From Caulobacter sp. Root655 (GTDB lineage Bacteria > Pseudomonadota > Alphaproteobacteria > Caulobacterales > Caulobacteraceae): a stretch of DNA of 64,000 nucleotides. The position numbers and the translations under genes are program-made. Positions within the stretch are counted from its first letter, which is position 1. Every line of letters starts with the position of its first letter. Below are positions 60,718 through 64,000 of the stretch, one piece after another. The notes below the pieces were generated by a model that was given only the letters and a program-made list of their open reading frames with translations, searched no databases and had not been told where the DNA came from. The stretch lies in NCBI RefSeq assembly GCF_001427665.1, contig NZ_LMHC01000002.1:121982-185981 (forward strand). Reading direction: 5' to 3'.

Positions 60718-61599
60718 ATGTCCGAGGTTCGGGACATCAACCGTTCGACCGAGCGTCCTCATGCCGGCCTCGGGGGAGGCCTGCCCTTGCTGGCCGTCCT
60801 GCTGATGGTGCTCGGCGGGGTCTGGGCCTTCACCCACATCGATCTGTCGGGCGCCGCTATCGGCGTGACCCTGATCTTGTTGATCGTCTTGACCACCGCG
60901 GGCTTCTATTCGCTGCAACCGAACGAGGGCATGGTCATCACCCTGTTCGGCTCCTATGTCGGCACCGACCGGACGACGGGTCTGCGCTGGGTGCTGTTCT
61001 GGTATGGCCGCCGGAAGATCAGCCTGAGGGTGCGCAATGTCACCAGCGAGATGCTGAAGGTGAACGACAAGCGCGGAAACCCCATCGAGATCGCCGCCAA
61101 CATCGTCTGGAGGGTCGGCGATTCCGCCCAGGCGCTGTTCGACGTCGATGACTATGTCGCCTTCGTTCACATCCAGATCGAGACCGCCTTGCGCGAGGTA
61201 ACGCGCCACTACGCCTACGACCACGCCGAGGAGGGCGAACCGACCCTGCGGGCCGACGCCGAGGTGGTGGGCGAGCGGCTACGGGCCGATCTGCAGGCGC
61301 GCACGGTCGTGGCGGGCGTCTGTATCGATGAAGCCCACCTGATGCACCTGGCCTATGCCCCCGAGATCGCCGGCGCGATGCTCAGACGACAGCAGGCCGA
61401 GGCGGTCCTGGCCGCGCGGCGCACGATCGTCGCCGGCGCCGTCAGCATGGTCGAGAACGCGCTGCAGCAACTGGGTGATCGCGGCGTGGTGACCCTGAAC
61501 GAGGAGCGCAAGGCGGCGATGGTGGCCAATCTTCTGGTGGTGCTGTGCGCGGATCGCGAGGCCCAGCCCGTGGTCAACGCCGGCATGCATCACAGTTGA
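60718..61599 (+). CDS. SPFH domain (stomatin/prohibitin/flotillin) membrane protein
   Basis: A 293-residue protein from ATG 60718, with ggaggaa at ideal spacing; the upstream frame to 60622 overlaps the divergent promoter region. Two adjacent hydrophobic segments (about 21-40 and 44-62) are followed by [20 protein letters not shown] and the SPFH domain ([38 protein letters not shown]). The C-terminal part has [20 protein letters not shown]. Such proteins form membrane microdomain scaffolds. Confidence 0.85.
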   Translation: MSEVRDINRSTERPHAGLGGGLPLLAVLLMVLGGVWAFTHIDLSGAAIGVTLILLIVLTTAGFYSLQPNEGMVITLFGSYVGTDRTTGLRWVLFWYGRRKISLRVRNVTSEMLKVNDKRGNPIEIAANIVWRVGDSAQALFDVDDYVAFVHIQIETALREVTRHYAYDHAEEGEPTLRADAEVVGERLRADLQARTVVAGVCIDEAHLMHLAYAPEIAGAMLRRQQAEAVLAARRTIVAGAVSMVENALQQLGDRGVVTLNEERKAAMVANLLVVLCADREAQPVVNAGMHHS

Positions 61600-61746
61600 T
61601 CCCTTGCGCCACAGGGAACCTTGGTCATCTTGGGCGGTGCGATCGCTGGACAGCGGTTCAGCTTCGGAGGAACCTCTGTCCGGTGAGTGCCTTAAGGCTT
61701 TGCGACCGTTCCGACGGTCGCGGGCGACAAGCGAGGTTCCGGCGTG

Positions 61747-62970
61747 ATGGATATGAGGTTTGATCCGCTCTCGGCGTTTAACGAGGCTGAACAACCCCTG
61801 TTCAAGGCTGTCCGGCCAGGCGGAAAGCCGGTCAGGCTGGTCGATACGACCATGCTCTACGCCCCCCGCAGCGGCGGTGTTCGGCGCTATCTGAACTGCA
61901 AGCGCGCCTGGATCGCGGCGAATCGACCGCAGGTCCGCCACACCCTGGTGGTGCCCGGCCCGCGCGACGCCCATGACGGCCACGGTCGCGTTTCGATCTA
62001 TGCCGCGCCGCTGCCGTTCGGCGACGGCTACCGCTGGCCGGTGGTCAAGGGCGCCTGGATGGAGCGGTTGATTCGTCAGCGGCCGGACATCATCGAGGCC
62101 GGCGACCCGTACACCCCCGGCCTGGCCGCCCTGAAGGCCGGCGACGCCCTGGGCGTGCCGGTCGTCGGTTTCTGCCACACCGACCTCGGCGCCCTGGCGG
62201 CCCTGCACATCGGCGAATGGGCCGAGAAGCCCGTGCAGAAGCGTTGGGCGGCGATCTACAGCCAGTTCGACCAGGCCGTGGCGCCCAGCCAGTTCATCGC
62301 CGGTCGGCTGATCGACGCCGGGGTCAAGACCGCCATCGGCCTGCCGCTGGGCGTCGACACCGAGATCTTCCACCCAGGGCGCGGCGACCGCGAGGCGCTG
62401 CGCCGCAAGCTGGGCCTGACCAGCCGCCACCGCATCCTGGTGTTCGCCGGCCGTCCGGCCAGGGAGAAGAAGCTCGACGTGTTGGTCGAGGCGGTCGAGC
62501 GCCTGGGCGATCCCTATGTGCTGCTGTTCGTCGGCGCGGGGGCCGGGGCGCCGTCCAGCGATCGGGTGATCTGCATGGACTATCAGCGCGACCCGCAGAG
62601 CCTGGCCGCCGTGCTGGCCAGCTGCGACGCCTTCGTCCACGCCAACGACAACGAGCCGTTCGGCCTGATCGTGCTGGAGGCCATGGCCTGCGGCCTGCCG
62701 GTGATCGGAGTCGACGCCGGCGGCGTGGCCGAGTCGGTGGACGAGACGGTCGGGGCCCTGGCCAGGGCGTCGGAGGCCCAGGCCTTCGCCGAGGCCGTGG
62801 AGTCGGTGTTCGCCCGCGACCTGCCGACCCTGGGCCTGGCCGCTCGCCTGCGAGCCGAGCAAAGGCACGGCTGGGACCCGGTGTTCCGCAAGCTTTCGGC
62901 GATCTATGGCGGCCTGACCGGCTGCGCCGCCTTCGCCGATTCGACCGAGCCGGTTATGGCGACGCAGTAG
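61747..62970 (+). CDS. glycosyltransferase family 4 protein
   Basis: About 407 residues from ATG 61747 (GTG 61744 and ATG 61753 are also possible). DTTMLYAPRSGGVRRYL is the N-terminal acceptor-side Gly-rich loop. The C-terminal donor-side signature is VHANDNEPFGLIVLEAMACG then LPVIGVDAGGVAESV, the E-x7-E motif of GT4. It transfers a sugar from a nucleotide donor, probably for envelope polysaccharide or glycolipid. It ends at a dispersed repeat. Confidence 0.88.
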   Translation: MDMRFDPLSAFNEAEQPLFKAVRPGGKPVRLVDTTMLYAPRSGGVRRYLNCKRAWIAANRPQVRHTLVVPGPRDAHDGHGRVSIYAAPLPFGDGYRWPVVKGAWMERLIRQRPDIIEAGDPYTPGLAALKAGDALGVPVVGFCHTDLGALAALHIGEWAEKPVQKRWAAIYSQFDQAVAPSQFIAGRLIDAGVKTAIGLPLGVDTEIFHPGRGDREALRRKLGLTSRHRILVFAGRPAREKKLDVLVEAVERLGDPYVLLFVGAGAGAPSSDRVICMDYQRDPQSLAAVLASCDAFVHANDNEPFGLIVLEAMACGLPVIGVDAGGVAESVDETVGALARASEAQAFAEAVESVFARDLPTLGLAARLRAEQRHGWDPVFRKLSAIYGGLTGCAAFADSTEPVMATQ

Positions 62971-62975
62971 GGGGC

Positions 62976-63034
62976 AGAGCATTTTCGAGCGAAGTGGACG
63001 CCGGTTCGCGTGAAGAAAATGCGTAAAGACAAAA
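62976..63034. repeat. dispersed palindromic repeat, half-length copy
   Basis: agagcattttcgagcgaagt ... ggttcgcgtgaagaaaatgc with arms gcattttc / gaaaatgc. It is the inverse of 23675-23733 with few differences. It lies between two convergent genes and ends five bases before the stop codon of the oxidoreductase gene. Confidence 0.85.
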
Positions 63035-63038
63035 GCCC

Positions 63039-64000
63039 CTAAGCGGCGGCCTGGGTCAGTTCGCCCCGCACCTCGGCAAGAATCTCGTAGGAACGCACCC
63101 GCGCCGTGTGGTCGTGGATCTGCGAGGCGGCCATCAGTTCATCGGCGCCCGTGGTGTCCAGCACCGACTGGATCTTGGCGCGCACCGTCTCGGGCCCGCC
63201 GATCGCCGAATAGCGGAAGGTGTGGTCGAGGCCCGCGAGCTCGGAGGCCGAGGCGATGGCGCGGATGTCGTCGACCGGGGCCGGCAGCAGGCCGGGCTGG
63301 CCGCGCCGCAGGGCGAGGAATTGCTGTTGCGACGAGGTGGACAGCCGGCGTGCTTCCTCGTCGCCGTCGGCGGCGCAAACCCCGATACAGACCAGGACAT
63401 AGGGCTGGGCCAGGGCTTCCGACGGTTTGAAGGTCCGGCGATAGACGGCGATCGCCTCCATCAGCTGGTCCGGGGCGAAGTGGGCCGCGAAGGCGAAGGG
63501 CAGGCCCAGCGCCGCCGCCAACTGGGCGCTGTAGGTGCTGGAGCCGAGCAGCCACAGCGGCACGTCCTGACCCTCGCCGGGAACCGCCTGCACGGCCTGT
63601 CCCGGCTGGGCCGGCTTGAACCAGGCCTGCAGCTCGACCACGTCCTGGGCGAACGAATCGACCGCGCCCATGTAGCGGCGCAGGGCCCGCATGGTGGCCT
63701 GGTCGGTGCCGGGCGCGCGGCCCAGGCCCAGGTCGATGCGGCCGGGATGGAGGGCGGCCAGGGTGCCGAACGCCTCGGCGACCATCAACGGCGCGTGGTT
63801 GGGCAGCATGACGCCGCCCGATCCGACCCGAATCGTCTTCGTGCCGGCGGCCACGTGGCCGATGACCACGGCGGTGGCCGCGCTGGCGATGCCCGGCATG
63901 TTGTGATGCTCGGCCAGCCAATAGCGGTGATAGCCGAGCCGTTCGGCGTGACGCGCCAGGTCCAGGCTGTTGTGGAGCGCCTGGCCGACGGCGATTCCCT
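63039..64000 (-). CDS. LLM-class flavin-dependent oxidoreductase (5' end outside window)
   Basis: The gene runs off the right edge; the visible frame continues upstream of the internal ATG at 63899 with [20 protein letters not shown] then [15 protein letters not shown], the conserved FMN-binding part of the MsnO8-like subgroup. Further segments are [51 protein letters not shown] and [10 protein letters not shown]. At least 320 residues are visible. It uses reduced flavin; substrate unknown. Confidence 0.88.
   Translation of the reverse strand, partial: GIAVGQALHNSLDLARHAERLGYHRYWLAEHHNMPGIASAATAVVIGHVAAGTKTIRVGSGGVMLPNHAPLMVAEAFGTLAALHPGRIDLGLGRAPGTDQATMRALRRYMGAVDSFAQDVVELQAWFKPAQPGQAVQAVPGEGQDVPLWLLGSSTYSAQLAAALGLPFAFAAHFAPDQLMEAIAVYRRTFKPSEALAQPYVLVCIGVCAADGDEEARRLSTSSQQQFLALRRGQPGLLPAPVDDIRAIASASELAGLDHTFRYSAIGGPETVRAKIQSVLDTTGADELMAASQIHDHTARVRSYEILAEVRGELTQAAA

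Overview
This window is a piece of an alphaproteobacterial chromosome, almost certainly from Caulobacter or a very close relative. The evidence is gene order: the alpha-flagellin cluster (flagellin, flaG, fljJ, a PseH-like acetyltransferase, flaEY) and the tig - clpP - cicA - clpX - lon - hup - tRNA-Val block both match what is known from Caulobacter crescentus. High GC, CtrA-type and alphaproteobacterial SOS-type sites in front of ssb, and secreted UrcA-family and other envelope proteins agree with this. Because GC is high, many long antisense ORFs are shadows and were left out.

Layout. 1-6.3 kb: end of the flagellin cluster and two envelope proteins. 6.4-9.8 kb: ssb with SOS and CtrA sites, a flavin-dependent oxidoreductase, a membrane fatty-acid desaturase and a small secreted protein. 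9.9-14.9 kb: biotin genes (bioF-bioD-oxidoreductase diverging from bioA, then a DMT exporter). 15-19 kb: sodC, gyrA, coaD. 19.2-19.7 kb: a broken DUF559 nuclease-like gene framed by inverted palindromic repeats. 20.3-22.5 kb: three tandem cyclophilins. 22.6-26.7 kb: EEP hydrolase, lipoprotein, queA-tgt (queuosine). 27.0-35.2 kb: lipoprotein, tRNA-Lys and a DUF4129-DUF4350-MoxR-DUF58-SpoIIM-RDD operon of unknown function. 35.2-36.1 kb: a repeat-rich gene desert. 36.1-39.5 kb: a small membrane protein with BlaI/CopY-type operators, a UrcA protein and parE. 39.7-41.4 kb: small accessory genes, including a WapI-like immunity protein and an internally deleted IS30-type element. 41.5-43.3 kb: glnB-glnA. 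43.8-46.0 kb: histidine phosphatase, NAD(P)HX repair enzyme and a 58-residue protein. 46.4-55.0 kb: tRNA-Leu, tig, clpP, cicA, clpX, lon, hup, tRNA-Val (protein quality control and nucleoid). 55.3-64 kb: a less conserved stretch with an orphan protein, phytase-like protein, AlkZ-like winged-helix protein, two glycosyltransferases, an SPFH protein and a truncated luciferase-like oxidoreductase.

The most unusual signal is a family of paired inverted palindromic repeats (arrangement A-B-spacer-B'-A'). It occurs four times; in one copy the spacer is a DUF559 gene that carries a frameshift. This looks like a REPIN-like repeat system with DUF559 as a possible mobilising enzyme. A second, unrelated structured element of about 85 bases occurs twice (20142-20225 and 35886-35972), with a compensatory base-pair change in its first hairpin. 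All domain assignments are by reading the translation; no database search was possible.
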